Source of the DNA: PVC group bacterium
GTDB taxonomy: Bacteria > Omnitrophota > Gorgyraeia > B26-G9
Length of the DNA: 64,000 bases
Assembly (NCBI GenBank): GCA_024231215.1
Contig: JAAEQR010000099.1
Location: 114,401 to 178,400, forward strand
Reading direction: 5' to 3'
The translations under genes were made by a program, and so were the position numbers. Under the pieces are notes generated by a model. The model had not been told where the DNA came from, did no database searches, and was given only the letters and a program-made list of their open reading frames with translations. Below are positions 6,707 to 16,269 of the stretch, piece by piece; positions within the stretch are counted from its first letter, which is position 1; the number at the start of each line of letters is the position of its first letter.

Positions 6707-9700
6707 ATGAATATTGCAAAATTTTCAGTTAAACATTCTTTGTTTATTAATTTGGTTTCGATTTTAATTTTAATTATCGGAGCGGTATGCATGTTTACGC
6801 TTAACCGAGAAGCGTTTCCGGTGATTGAGTTTGATGAAGCTGCAGTACAGACGGTTTATCCGGGAGCATCAGCTGAAGATGTGGAAAAATTAGTTACTAC
6901 TCCTTTAGAAAAAGAATTGCGCGAAGTTGATGAGATAAAAGAAATACTATCTGTTTCTCGAGAGGGAGTTTCAGTTATTGGGCTCACTATGGATTCAGAC
7001 GCGGAGGATATTCAGAAGATAATAGATAATATTCAAAAAGCTGTAGATCGAGTGCGAACCCTTCCTGAAGCAATTGAAGATCGTCCTTTGGTAATAGAGA
7101 TCAATAGTAAGATTTTCCCGGTTATTAATATTGGATTGGGCGGAGAGATAGATGAATTTAAATTACAGGAACAGGCGGATGTTTTAAAGGACCGGCTAGA
7201 AGATATTGATGGTGTGGCGAAAATCGCGCGCTGGGGATATCGTGACCAGGAGTTTTGGGTAGAGCCGGACATGCAGAAGATGAGCAAAATGCATGTTGCT
7301 ATAGAAGAGATTATGGCTAGTTTGCGTAGTCGTAATGTTACTGTTCCCGGAGGCAAGTTAAAGACCCCAACTGAAGAGTTTGCAGTAAAGACCACCGGAG
7401 AATTTACAACCAAAGAAGAGATCGAAAATGTGATTATTCGTTCAAACGATCTTGGTAATTGGCTTAAAGTTAAAGATGTGGCAACAGTGCGTCATACTTT
7501 TGAGGAAGAACAGGTAATTCTTAAAAATTTAGGGAGCAAGGCGATAACTTTACTTGTTTATAAAAAAGAAAAAGGCGATGCAATTGATGTTGTAAATAAT
7601 GTATATGCAACTCTGGAGGAGTTTAAGCAAGGGGTTCCCGCGGGGATGACAGTTTCCACGTTTGACGATTTCTCCTATTATATTAAACGCCGCTTGAATG
7701 TATTGAGGTCAAATGGGGTAGTTGCGTTTATTTTTGTGGTGCTGATTCTTTTTGCTTTTTTGCATGCGCGGCCGGCGATTTTTACGGCTTTGGGCATTCC
7801 GATTTGCATGTGCGTGACTTTAGGCGCGATGTTTTGTATGGGGCTGACGATTAACCTGATGACTATGTTTGGGATGATTATTGTGTTGGGGATGATTGTT
7901 GATGACGGGATTATTATCTCGGAAAATGTATATCGTTATGTGGAAGAAGGTATGCCTCCGCGGGAAGCAGCGATCAAGGGGACAAGTGAAGTTATTGCGC
8001 CGGTAACAGCGACAATTGTAACGACAATCGCGGCTTTTTTCCCTCTGATGTCTATGTACGGAATTGTGGGTAAATTTTTAAAATATATTCCCATGATGGT
8101 GATTATTGCCTTGGTTGGATCTGCCTTGGAGGCGTTTGTTATATTACCTTCGCATTTAGCGGATTTTCTGAGGCCGATAAAAAAGGATAACGGTGAAAAA
8201 ACAAAGAATAAACAGGATATTAAAACAATTCTTATTTTTACGGTTGTTTCCAGCATTGCCGCAGCGTTTATGACCAGCTTTACAAACAGCAATCCTTATG
8301 CTGTGCTTGCCTTGATTTTAGGAGTTGGAATTGTGTCGGCATTGATTAAAAAATATCCGGTGCTTGAGTTTATGGTCAAGCATTATCAAAAGTGGCTGGA
8401 AGGGGCGCTGCGGTTTAGATACGCGGTTGTTGCTTTTACAGTGGTGGCATTTATTGGCTGTATGGCGATAATTATTTTTGTTCTGCCAAAAACGATGTTT
8501 AGTGGTAAAGGGGTTGAAGAATTTCTGGTAAGGGCAGAGGCGCCTGTTGGGACTCCCTTAGAACGAACAAATGAATTAATGCAGCCGGTAGAAGATCTTG
8601 TCGGAAAGGTGTCAGATAATTATATACAAAGTTATGTAACTACAGTTGGAGAAATTAAAGCTGGGCGAGGCATGGGAGACCCTAATGCCCAATCTGGCTC
8701 TAACGTTGCCCAGATCCATGTTTATCTTACTCCGATGCAGCAAAGAGATAAAGGGCCGAAGGAAATCATTGCTGATCTTAGGCCGGAGTTGAAAAAAATC
8801 CAAGGGTTTGAAAAATTATATTTTTATGAATTAAAAGAAGGCCCCCCGGTTGGTCGTGATATAGAATTTAATATTCGAGGGGATGAGTATTCTGTTTTGC
8901 AAGATCTCTCGATACAGATAAAAGAATATATGGCGAGTTTTAACGGGCTATCAGATATTTCAGACAGCTATACTTTGGGTGATCGTGAATTACGGATTGT
9001 GGTTGACCGAGAGAAAGCAACCCAGGCATATTTAACGGTTGGACAGATTGCTTCTAGTGTGCGCAATGCATTTGAAGGGGGAATCGCAACCACGATTAAG
9101 AAAACAAAGGCTGAGGAAGAAATAAATGTGCGGGTTAGATTGCCTTTAGAACAGCGTAAAACGCGTGCGGTTTTTGATGAGCTGTTAATTCAGAATCAAA
9201 GAGGTAATCTTGTCCCTTTAAAAAATATTGCAAACATAGAAATGACCCAGGGGTTGCGTGCGATTACGCATCTAGACGGGAAAAGGTATATTCAGGTTGC
9301 TGCGGGCATGGATAAAAAGAAGGTGCGCAGTGATGATTTTATAGCTCAGGTTTTTAAGAAATTTGAAAATATTTCTGCAGGGCGTTCGGGATATACAATT
9401 CGGCTAGGAGGAGAAGAAAAAGAAAACCAACAAGCGTTTGCGAGTTTAATGACGGCGATGATGATTGCGGTATTGGCGATTTTTATGATTCTAGCGACTT
9501 TGTTTAATTCCATGGTGCAGCCGTTTATTGTTTTACTTACGATTCCGTTTGCAATGATCGGGGTAGTAATTGCGCTTTTATTGCATGGAGAACCAATAAG
9601 CTTATTGTCGTTTATCGGGATTGTCGGGTTATCCGGAGTTGTGGTAAACGATTCTATAGTCTTGGTGGATTTTATTAACAAACTCAGGCAAAAAGGTGTT

Positions 9701-10015
9701 TCCCGGAAGAATTCAATTGTTCAGTCGGGAGTTCTTAGGTTTCGTCCGGTTATGCTGACGACACTTACTACGGTTGCCGGATTAAGTACAGTAGCTTATG
9801 GTATCGGCGGATTTGATCCGTTCTTGCAGCCCATGGCTTTAGCTATTGCCTGGGGGCTTGCGTTTGCCACAGGATTGACGCTTGTTGTCATGCCTTGTTT
9901 TTACGCCATAATAGATGATATTACAATGAAAGTTGTTTCTCATCCTACGGTTAAAAACCTGGCTAACGGGGAAAATAATAAAACAGAAATTAACGATGAG
10001 AATTCTGGTTATTGA
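6707..10015 (+). CDS. RND-family efflux transporter (AcrB/HAE-like permease)
   Basis: A 1102-residue inner-membrane pump. The first segment SLFINLVSILILIIGAV is TM1, followed by a large periplasmic loop opening with TVYPGASAEDVEKLVTTPLE. The central TM block carries GMIVDDGIIISENVYR, the TM4 aspartate pair of the proton relay. The second half repeats the plan and has the VVVNDSIVLVDFINKLR signature. About 40 hydrophobic residues between TM6 and TM7 (around residues 504-548) look like two extra membrane helices not found in AcrB. The ATG at 6707 is preferred; an in-frame TTG at 6680 overlaps the TolC gene. It should form an export pump with the TolC-like protein just upstream, yet no periplasmic adaptor (HlyD/AcrA type) gene is present. 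It overlaps the response regulator gene by 20 bases. Confidence 0.93.
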   Translation: MNIAKFSVKHSLFINLVSILILIIGAVCMFTLNREAFPVIEFDEAAVQTVYPGASAEDVEKLVTTPLEKELREVDEIKEILSVSREGVSVIGLTMDSDAEDIQKIIDNIQKAVDRVRTLPEAIEDRPLVIEINSKIFPVINIGLGGEIDEFKLQEQADVLKDRLEDIDGVAKIARWGYRDQEFWVEPDMQKMSKMHVAIEEIMASLRSRNVTVPGGKLKTPTEEFAVKTTGEFTTKEEIENVIIRSNDLGNWLKVKDVATVRHTFEEEQVILKNLGSKAITLLVYKKEKGDAIDVVNNVYATLEEFKQGVPAGMTVSTFDDFSYYIKRRLNVLRSNGVVAFIFVVLILFAFLHARPAIFTALGIPICMCVTLGAMFCMGLTINLMTMFGMIIVLGMIVDDGIIISENVYRYVEEGMPPREAAIKGTSEVIAPVTATIVTTIAAFFPLMSMYGIVGKFLKYIPMMVIIALVGSALEAFVILPSHLADFLRPIKKDNGEKTKNKQDIKTILIFTVVSSIAAAFMTSFTNSNPYAVLALILGVGIVSALIKKYPVLEFMVKHYQKWLEGALRFRYAVVAFTVVAFIGCMAIIIFVLPKTMFSGKGVEEFLVRAEAPVGTPLERTNELMQPVEDLVGKVSDNYIQSYVTTVGEIKAGRGMGDPNAQSGSNVAQIHVYLTPMQQRDKGPKEIIADLRPELKKIQGFEKLYFYELKEGPPVGRDIEFNIRGDEYSVLQDLSIQIKEYMASFNGLSDISDSYTLGDRELRIVVDREKATQAYLTVGQIASSVRNAFEGGIATTIKKTKAEEEINVRVRLPLEQRKTRAVFDELLIQNQRGNLVPLKNIANIEMTQGLRAITHLDGKRYIQVAAGMDKKKVRSDDFIAQVFKKFENISAGRSGYTIRLGGEEKENQQAFASLMTAMMIAVLAIFMILATLFNSMVQPFIVLLTIPFAMIGVVIALLLHGEPISLLSFIGIVGLSGVVVNDSIVLVDFINKLRQKGVSRKNSIVQSGVLRFRPVMLTTLTTVAGLSTVAYGIGGFDPFLQPMALAIAWGLAFATGLTLVVMPCFYAIIDDITMKVVSHPTVKNLANGENNKTEINDENSGY

Positions 10016-10670
10016 AGACGAAGAAAAAGTATTAAGTTTTATCCGGAAAGGCTTTAAGGAGCACGGTTTTTGTGTAGATACGGCTACCGACGGCAGGGAA
10101 GGATTTTTTCTGGCCACAAGCGAAACGTATGATTGTATTGTTTTGGATATTATGTTGCCCAACCTGGATGGATACGAAGTATTAAATCACATCCGCGAAA
10201 AAGGCAAAAACACACCGGTATTATTTCTTACAGCAAAAGATACAGTAGATGATCGGGTGAAAGGATTAGAGGCCGGGGCAGATGATTATCTGGTAAAGCC
10301 GTTTGCCTTTTCCGAGCTTCTTGCCCGCGTGCGTGCTTTAATCCGGCGTGGTAAAGAGCAGGAAATAACATTTTTTCAGGTTAGCGACTTAACTTTAGAC
10401 GCGGTCAAGCGCGTGGTAAAGCGCGGGAATAAAATCATAGATTTAACGCCAAAAGAATTTGTTTTATTACAGTATTTGATGGAACGTAAAGGTGAAGTTG
10501 TGACCCGGACTATGTTATCTGAAAATGTCTGGGGGTATCATTTTGATTCTATGACAAATGTTATAGATGTGCATATTACCAATTTGCGTAAAAAGGTTGA
10601 TGTTCCAAACGCAAAACCCTTAATTTATACTTTGCGCGGAGTGGGTTATGTTCTTGAAGAAAGAAGCTAA
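9996..10670 (+). CDS. OmpR/PhoB-family response regulator
   Basis: A 224-residue protein of standard length. The receiver domain has the acidic pair ED at 7-8, phospho-acceptor Asp51 in VLDIMLP, Thr79 in FLTAKD and Lys101 in LVKPF. The C-terminal winged helix includes LTPKEFVLLQYLMERKGEVV and TNVIDVHITNLRKKVD. The ATG at 9996 lies inside the end of the RND gene, so translation is probably coupled. An upstream in-frame start at 9933 would add 21 residues that do not belong to the family. Its partner kinase follows with a 23-base overlap. The triple CTTAAT site 1.4 kb downstream is a plausible target. Confidence 0.95.
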   Translation: MRILVIEDEEKVLSFIRKGFKEHGFCVDTATDGREGFFLATSETYDCIVLDIMLPNLDGYEVLNHIREKGKNTPVLFLTAKDTVDDRVKGLEAGADDYLVKPFAFSELLARVRALIRRGKEQEITFFQVSDLTLDAVKRVVKRGNKIIDLTPKEFVLLQYLMERKGEVVTRTMLSENVWGYHFDSMTNVIDVHITNLRKKVDVPNAKPLIYTLRGVGYVLEERS

Positions 10671-12099
10671 AACACAATTTTTTAAAAGTGTACGCGGCAA
10701 ACTTATTATCGGTTATGCACTGGTTCTTTTAATCAGTGTTTTTATTGTTTTAGGATATATTTATCTACAGATAAATAATGCGTTTATTTTTCGTTCCAAA
10801 GAATATCTCAAAACAGAGCTTTCGCATACGGTTCAATTATTGCAAAACGAACAATATGATCAATCTGCGTTTTCCAATTTTCTTTCCAAAAGAATTTCTT
10901 TTATGCATGGCCCCTATAAAGTTGGATATGCTTTGTTTGATGATAAAGGGTTGTTGATTGCCCGTGCGGAAAACTTTTTAGAACATCAGCATTCAGTAGC
11001 GATGCTGAGCACCAGGCAGGTATCAGCCGTAGAGGATGTTTATGAACATAGTATGCGGACGCCTGAGGGGAAAACTGTATTTTTTGCCGCCCAGGCGATT
11101 ACAGATGCTAATAATGAAACGGTATACCTTCAGTTCGGATTGGATGTAGTGGGAAATCCTGAGGCTGCAGCGATATTATTAAAAACACTATTATTTGCGG
11201 TTCCGGCAATTTTACTTATTGCGATTATTGGTGGGATGTTTTTAACCGGGAGAATACTTGCGCCGATCACGCAATTGATAAATGCCGCAAAAAATCTTTC
11301 ATTTACAGATAGTAAGCACAGTTTGCCTCTTGCCGGCACGGGGGATGAGCTTGATCAGCTGGCAGGTTCATTTAATGAAGTGGTAAATAATTTACGCGGG
11401 GCTTATCAGCGAATTGTAGCTTTTAGTGCAGATGCTTCGCATGAACTGCGTTTGCCAATTACGGCAATTAAGGGAGAGGCGGAAGTTGTATTAGAAAGAG
11501 AACACAGCTTATCGGAATACCAAAGGGTATTAAGTAGTATTATTGAAGACATGGATAGGCTAATGGCCATGATCAGTCGGCTGATGTCTTTAACCCGGGC
11601 AGATAGCGGTGAAGATATCATGGAAAGAGAATCAGTTGATTTAAAAGAGTTGCTGTCTAAGCTTACTGATTTCTATCTTCCGTTGGCGGAGAGTAAAACG
11701 CTTAAGCTTGAGTTTGCTTGCGCAGGAGATGCACTTACAACAGAAGCAGACATTTTAAGATTACAGGAACTTTTTTCTAATCTGATTGAGAACGCAATTA
11801 AATATACTGCGGAACAGGGAACAATCAAAATAGAGCTATCTAAAACAGCTGAATATTATCAGATATCGTTTATTGATACAGGTATTGGGATCCCTCCCTC
11901 AGAACACGATAAAATATTTGAACGGTTTTACCGCGTGGCTAAATCCCGGTCCCGTATTGAAGGCGGCGCAGGCTTAGGCCTAAGCATTGCCCGCATGATC
12001 GCTAAATCCCACAACGGTACGATTACCGTAACCAGCGAACCGAATAAAGGCAGCTGTTTCCAGGTTATATTGCCGGTTTTTCCCATTAAGAAAACTTAA
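10648..12099 (+). CDS. Membrane sensor histidine kinase (HisKA class, HAMP)
   Basis: A 483-residue protein: TM1 at about 18-40, a periplasmic sensor of about 135 residues, TM2 near 180-200, a HAMP linker (RILAPITQLINAAKNL), then DHp and CA domains. The phospho-accepting His265 is in DASHELRLPITAIKGE. The ATP-binding boxes are NLIENAIKYT (N), DTGIGIPPSEHDKIFERFYR (G1/F) and GAGLGLSIA (G2). The arrangement matches CusS/QseC-type kinases. The periplasmic domain gives no recognisable ligand signature. It shares an operon and an overlap with the response regulator, and sits downstream of an efflux pump, so sensing of an exported or envelope-stressing compound is likely. Confidence 0.93.
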   Translation: MFLKKEAKTQFFKSVRGKLIIGYALVLLISVFIVLGYIYLQINNAFIFRSKEYLKTELSHTVQLLQNEQYDQSAFSNFLSKRISFMHGPYKVGYALFDDKGLLIARAENFLEHQHSVAMLSTRQVSAVEDVYEHSMRTPEGKTVFFAAQAITDANNETVYLQFGLDVVGNPEAAAILLKTLLFAVPAILLIAIIGGMFLTGRILAPITQLINAAKNLSFTDSKHSLPLAGTGDELDQLAGSFNEVVNNLRGAYQRIVAFSADASHELRLPITAIKGEAEVVLEREHSLSEYQRVLSSIIEDMDRLMAMISRLMSLTRADSGEDIMERESVDLKELLSKLTDFYLPLAESKTLKLEFACAGDALTTEADILRLQELFSNLIENAIKYTAEQGTIKIELSKTAEYYQISFIDTGIGIPPSEHDKIFERFYRVAKSRSRIEGGAGLGLSIARMIAKSHNGTITVTSEPNKGSCFQVILPVFPIKKT

Positions 12100-12122
12100 T
12101 CTTATCTTAATCTTCTCTTAAT
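12095..12122 (+). promoter_or_regulatory. Triple CTTAAT direct repeat, likely OmpR-family response regulator site
   Basis: CTTAAT occurs at 12095, 12106 and 12117, exactly one 11-bp turn apart, just upstream of the Bat operon. Tandem direct repeats at 10-11 bp are the usual binding pattern of PhoB/OmpR-type regulators. The first copy overlaps the stop codon of the kinase gene. There is no -35 box; TATTCT at 12134-12139 may be the -10, as expected for an activator-dependent promoter. Confidence 0.6.
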
Positions 12123-12145
12123 AGTTTATATGGTATTCTAAAAAC

Positions 12146-13054
12146 ATGAAAAAGAGAACTGTTTTTAGAATAAAAATTTTGTGGACGATTGTATTTATTT
12201 TATTATTTGTTGGCCAGGTTCTGGCTGCAGAGCCCACAGTTAGTCTTGCAACTAATAAGAAGGCTCTCGGTGTCGGTGATAAAGCAGATATAATTTTATC
12301 CATAAAATGGACACAGGATGATGCTTCAGATATCATTGTAAAAAAAATCACTCCCCCGGCCAGCGAGATGTTAAAGCTGGTTGATTCAAAAGAGCAAACT
12401 GAAACACAACTTACCGAAAAAGGCGTTTTCGCAAAAAGGATCATAACCTATACCTATAAAGCAATTAAACAAGGCAATGCCAAAATTGAACCGGCTGTAA
12501 TTGAATATGTTTTCAAATCTACTCCGGAAGAAACGGAAATTCTTCGTTCGGACCCCATCGTATTGGCTATAGAATCTTTTCTTATGAGTTGGGCGGGAAA
12601 GATGCTTTGGTGGATTTTTATGTTATTTTCTATTATCGTTGGCCCGCTTGTAACGATTTTTATTTTTCGGAAGATTCTTTATCCGCCGTTGAAAAAAACA
12701 GACGAGGCAGGACTAAATACAGTTCTTGAAACAAAAACATTAGAAGAAATAAAAGAACATAGTTATTCTCGGGTAACCGGGGAGACAAAGGAATATTATT
12801 CCCGGATGCAGAAAACTGTTACGGCGTATATTGATGGTAAACATGGTAAAACAAAATCAGATGTTCCGGATGATCTGCAGACGTTATCTTTGGACTGGAA
12901 AGAGATTGCGGAAAAAGTGAGTTTTTCCGGGTATGCACCATCGCGGCATGAGCAGGAGGCTTTGGTGCGGCGCACAGAAAAATATTTTTCAGCGTTACTT
13001 TCGGAAAACAATACAGAAGACGACATTGATATAATAGAAGAGAAAGAGGAATAA
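12146..13054 (+). CDS. BatD-like membrane protein, first gene of the Bat operon
   Basis: 302 residues. An N-terminal signal peptide ends near VLAAEP. A beta-sandwich periplasmic domain follows (PTVSLATNKKALGVGDKADIIL), of the same type as the start of the full BatD at 20045. One TM helix lies at about 153-178, and the cytoplasmic C terminus is charged and helical, rich in Glu at the end. It may be an anchoring or scaffold protein for the MoxR/VWA complex. The ATG lies six or seven bases after the candidate -10 box with no Shine-Dalgarno, so the mRNA may be leaderless. The moxR gene follows after 24 bases. I do not recognise a named family; the BatD-like label is from N-terminal resemblance and context. 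Confidence 0.6.
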   Translation: MKKRTVFRIKILWTIVFILLFVGQVLAAEPTVSLATNKKALGVGDKADIILSIKWTQDDASDIIVKKITPPASEMLKLVDSKEQTETQLTEKGVFAKRIITYTYKAIKQGNAKIEPAVIEYVFKSTPEETEILRSDPIVLAIESFLMSWAGKMLWWIFMLFSIIVGPLVTIFIFRKILYPPLKKTDEAGLNTVLETKTLEEIKEHSYSRVTGETKEYYSRMQKTVTAYIDGKHGKTKSDVPDDLQTLSLDWKEIAEKVSFSGYAPSRHEQEALVRRTEKYFSALLSENNTEDDIDIIEEKEE

Positions 13055-13078
13055 TTTAACAACGAAGGAGGTAGCACT

Positions 13079-14071
13079 ATGCGGCACGAAGACATTCAGG
13101 TTTTAAATGAAAAGGTAAAAGCGGAAAGCGGATTTATTGCTAAATTAAGAGAGGAGATCCATAGGGTCATTATCGGGCAGGAATATTTAGTGGAGCGGCT
13201 GCTGGTGGGATTGTTAGCCGATGGCCATGTCCTGTTGGAGGGGGTGCCTGGGCTGGCTAAGACGTTGAGTGTATCTACATTATCACAGGGGATTCAAGCT
13301 TCGTTTCAGAGGATACAATTTACGCCTGACTTGCTTCCCGCGGATGTTATTGGCACTCAGATATATAATCCCAAAGATTCTGTTTTCTCCGTAAAAAAAG
13401 GCCCGATTTTTGCCAATATCATTCTGGCCGATGAAATTAACCGCGCTCCGGCTAAAGTGCAGAGCGCGTTGCTTGAAGCTATGCAGGAACGTCAGGTTAC
13501 AATAGGAAATGAAACATTTAAATTGCCTCAGCCGTTTCTAGTTCTAGCTACACAAAATCCAATTGAACAGGAAGGCACCTATCCATTACCGGAAGCCCAG
13601 ATAGACAGGTTTATGTTGAAGTTGAACATTACCTATCCGAATAAAAAAGAAGAGCAGGAAATCTTACGCCGCATGGCCAGAGTAAATAAAGAAGTTAAAA
13701 TCAATTCAGTTGTTACCCCGGAACAGATTTTAAAGGCAAGGGAGATTGTGGATCAAATTTATCTGGATGAAAAACTCGAAGGTTATATTGTGGATCTGGT
13801 AATGGCCACACGAGAACCGGATGCTTATAAGCTGGATACAAAACAATATATTGATTACGGGGCTTCTCCTCGGGCAACAATAAATCTTACTTTAGCGGCC
13901 AAGGCCCATGCTTTTTTACAGGGCAGAGGTTATGTTACTCCACAGGATATTAAAAGCATTGGCATGGATGTATTACGACATCGCGTGATTGTGACTTATG
14001 AAGCAGAAGCCGATGATGTTACATCAGAAGACATCATTAACAAAGTATTTGATACGGTCGTAGTTCCTTAA
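13079..14071 (+). CDS. moxR: MoxR-family AAA+ ATPase
   Basis: 330 residues, full length for the family. Walker A is GVPGLAKT with Lys61, Walker B is ILADEINRAPAKVQSALLEAMQE with the MoxR-typical extended sequence, and sensor 1 is LVLATQNPIEQEGTYPLPEAQIDRF. The C-terminal lid domain contains YGASPRATINL. MoxR proteins act as chaperone-like ATPases with VWA proteins, which are present downstream (14090, 17195, 18205). The Shine-Dalgarno GAAGGAGG before the ATG is the best in the window, suggesting high translation relative to its neighbours. Confidence 0.96.
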   Translation: MRHEDIQVLNEKVKAESGFIAKLREEIHRVIIGQEYLVERLLVGLLADGHVLLEGVPGLAKTLSVSTLSQGIQASFQRIQFTPDLLPADVIGTQIYNPKDSVFSVKKGPIFANIILADEINRAPAKVQSALLEAMQERQVTIGNETFKLPQPFLVLATQNPIEQEGTYPLPEAQIDRFMLKLNITYPNKKEEQEILRRMARVNKEVKINSVVTPEQILKAREIVDQIYLDEKLEGYIVDLVMATREPDAYKLDTKQYIDYGASPRATINLTLAAKAHAFLQGRGYVTPQDIKSIGMDVLRHRVIVTYEAEADDVTSEDIINKVFDTVVVP

Positions 14072-14089
14072 CAAGGGAATGGTGCAATA

Positions 14090-14965
14090 ATGCTTCCTAA
14101 AGAACTGTTAAAAAAAATCAGGCATATTCAGATTTATTCATCCCGGATAGTTAACGATATCATGGCCGGTGCTTATCATAGTACGTTTAAGGGGCGTGGG
14201 ATGGAATTTGATACGGTGCGTGAATATCAGCCGGGGGATGATATCCGGACGATTGACTGGAATGTTACAGCCAGAATGGGCCATCCGTATATAAAGAAAT
14301 TTGTGGAAGAGCGTGAGTTAACGGTTATGCTCGTGGTGGATATGAGTTCTTCCGGACAGTTTGGATCAAGTCAGCGTTTAAAAAATGAGTTTGCTGCGGA
14401 AATATGCGCAGTACTTGCGTTTTCAGCAATTAAAAATAATGATAAAGTTGGATTGATTATGTTTACCGATCAGGTAGAAAAATATATTCCTCCTAAAAAA
14501 GGCAAGAGACATGTATTGCATGTAATTAGCGAAGTACTGTCATTTAAACCGACTAATAAAGGTACCAACATTGAAGCTGCTTTGGAATTTTTAAGTTCTA
14601 TTAATAAACGGCGTTCAGTTACATTTTTGGTATCTGATTTTATGGCACAAGGATATGAGCGCGCTTTACAAATCGCCAATAAAAGGCATGATATGATTGC
14701 AATTGCGATCTGTGATCCAAGGGAGAAAGATTTGCCGGATGTCGGCATGATCGAATTGGAAGACGCAGAAACCGGAGAGGTATTACTTGTAGATACATCT
14801 GATGCAAATATCAGAAAAGGATTTAATATTCTCTCAGGGAAAGATGCGAATGAAAGAGATAAACTGTTTAGGCAAATAGATGTGGATGTAATTAAAGTGC
14901 AGACAGATAGAGCTTATCTAGAGCCGCTGATGCGGTTTTTTCGGGCTAGAGAAAAAATGAGATAA
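14090..14965 (+). CDS. DUF58 family protein (VWA-like)
   Basis: 291 residues with the DUF58 signature FKGRGMEFDTVREYQPGDDIRTIDWNVTAR followed by the VWA-like core, where LVVDMSSSG takes the place of the metal site DxSxS. DUF58 proteins are the usual first partner after MoxR in moxR-bat operons and probably bind MoxR. It lies 18 bases downstream of moxR. No membrane segment is seen, so it is cytoplasmic. Confidence 0.93.
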   Translation: MLPKELLKKIRHIQIYSSRIVNDIMAGAYHSTFKGRGMEFDTVREYQPGDDIRTIDWNVTARMGHPYIKKFVEERELTVMLVVDMSSSGQFGSSQRLKNEFAAEICAVLAFSAIKNNDKVGLIMFTDQVEKYIPPKKGKRHVLHVISEVLSFKPTNKGTNIEAALEFLSSINKRRSVTFLVSDFMAQGYERALQIANKRHDMIAIAICDPREKDLPDVGMIELEDAETGEVLLVDTSDANIRKGFNILSGKDANERDKLFRQIDVDVIKVQTDRAYLEPLMRFFRAREKMR

Positions 14966-14991
14966 TTTAAAAACAGGTTAATGGAGGAATG

Positions 14992-16269
14992 ATGAAGAAT
15001 AAATTATTATACAGCGTTATAATTTGTTTGTTAGTTGTAATAGTTTTGTTACTGGGAAAGGCTTTTTGTCCGGTTGCAAAATCTAAGAATGCAAAACGAT
15101 CATGGAGCAGCGAACAGATGCGTGAATACGCCAACAAGTTAAAATCTGATGGGTTGACATATCAGGCAGCAGAGGCGTTTGAGGAGTATTTGGGAAAAAG
15201 TAATGAGACTAAGCAGACCCGATCAAATATTTACTATTCAATCGGAGAGATGTTTATTAAGGCAAAGCAACATGAGGACGCCCTGGGGTATTTTTATAAA
15301 GCTGAAATTGCAAATTCGGAAACTGAATTAAAAAAAGAGATTGGTACTTATATCGTTGAATGCTTAGAAAACATGGGGAAATCTTTGGATGCTGAATATC
15401 AGCTTGAATCACGTGCGGCTTTACAGGGCGAAGAAAAAGAAAAAAAAGCTTCAGGTGAAGTTGTGGCTCAGGTTGGCAGCCGGGAAATTTATATGGGGGA
15501 AATCAATGCCGAAATCGAAAGATTGCCGGATTGGTTAAAAAAGAAATACACAGAAAACGAAGCGGAAAAACTGACGTTTGTGGAACAGTATGTTGCCCGG
15601 GAGCTGTTATATGATAAAGGTAAAAAACTTGGGTTTACCAGAGATGAGGCTATTCGTAAGCAACTAGATGAGGTTGCCAAGGAACTGGTTGTGCAAAAAG
15701 TTTTAAAGAAGCATATTAGGGATAATATAAGCAAAGATCCAAAAGACATAGAAAATTATTATACTGCAAATAAAGAACGTTACGCAGAAAAAGCAAAGGT
15801 GCAGTTTAAACATATTCTGGTGGAAAAAGAAGAAGAGGCAAAAAAGATTCTTGAGGAAATTGAGGCGGGAGCTGATTTTGCAAAGCTGGCCAAGGAAAAG
15901 TCACTGGATAAAGCAACAAAAGAATCAGGCGGTGCGGTTAGCGGTTGGATAAATAAAGACGGCTCTGTTCCAGGGGTAGGGGATGATCCGGATTTTCAAA
16001 AAGCACTATTTGCTTTAGCCAAAAATGCGAAGCAGGTTATTAAATCAACTCAGGGGTTTCATGTTGTCCAGATAACCGAAAAGCAAGAGTATCGACTTAA
16101 ACCGTATAAGGAAATAGAAAAACAGGTGGGCACAGACTATCTTATTGAAAAAGAGCAATATATAACCCAGGCATTGTTAAATGATATTTTGCAAAAGAAA
16201 AACGTTGTTATTTATCGGGGTAAATTTGTTGGCAAAGAGAAGAAACAGAAAGTAAAAACTGAGGAATGA
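14992..16269 (+). CDS. Membrane-anchored PpiC-type peptidyl-prolyl isomerase with N-terminal TPR-like region
   Basis: About 425 residues. An N-terminal signal anchor (YSVIICLLVVIVLLLGKAF) is followed by helical repeats resembling TPRs (YQAAEAFEEYLG, ALGYFYKAEIA). A SurA/PrsA-like N-domain contains EIYMGEINAEIERLPDWLKK, and a parvulin domain at about 265-370 contains VQFKHILVEKEEEAKKILEEI, SGGAVSGWI and TQGFHVVQITE. It should fold or guard secreted proteins in the periplasm. GGAGG at 14983-14987 favours the second of two adjacent ATGs (14992 over 14989). The gene sits inside the Bat operon and overlaps the next gene by four bases, so it is probably dedicated to this complex. A foldase at this place in a Bat operon is unusual. 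Confidence 0.88.
   Translation: MKNKLLYSVIICLLVVIVLLLGKAFCPVAKSKNAKRSWSSEQMREYANKLKSDGLTYQAAEAFEEYLGKSNETKQTRSNIYYSIGEMFIKAKQHEDALGYFYKAEIANSETELKKEIGTYIVECLENMGKSLDAEYQLESRAALQGEEKEKKASGEVVAQVGSREIYMGEINAEIERLPDWLKKKYTENEAEKLTFVEQYVARELLYDKGKKLGFTRDEAIRKQLDEVAKELVVQKVLKKHIRDNISKDPKDIENYYTANKERYAEKAKVQFKHILVEKEEEAKKILEEIEAGADFAKLAKEKSLDKATKESGGAVSGWINKDGSVPGVGDDPDFQKALFALAKNAKQVIKSTQGFHVVQITEKQEYRLKPYKEIEKQVGTDYLIEKEQYITQALLNDILQKKNVVIYRGKFVGKEKKQKVKTEE

Noticed and set aside
9933-9995. Longer start for the OmpR-type regulator
   Set aside because: The extra 21 residues are out-of-frame translation of the RND gene; the receiver domain starts at the ATG at 9996.
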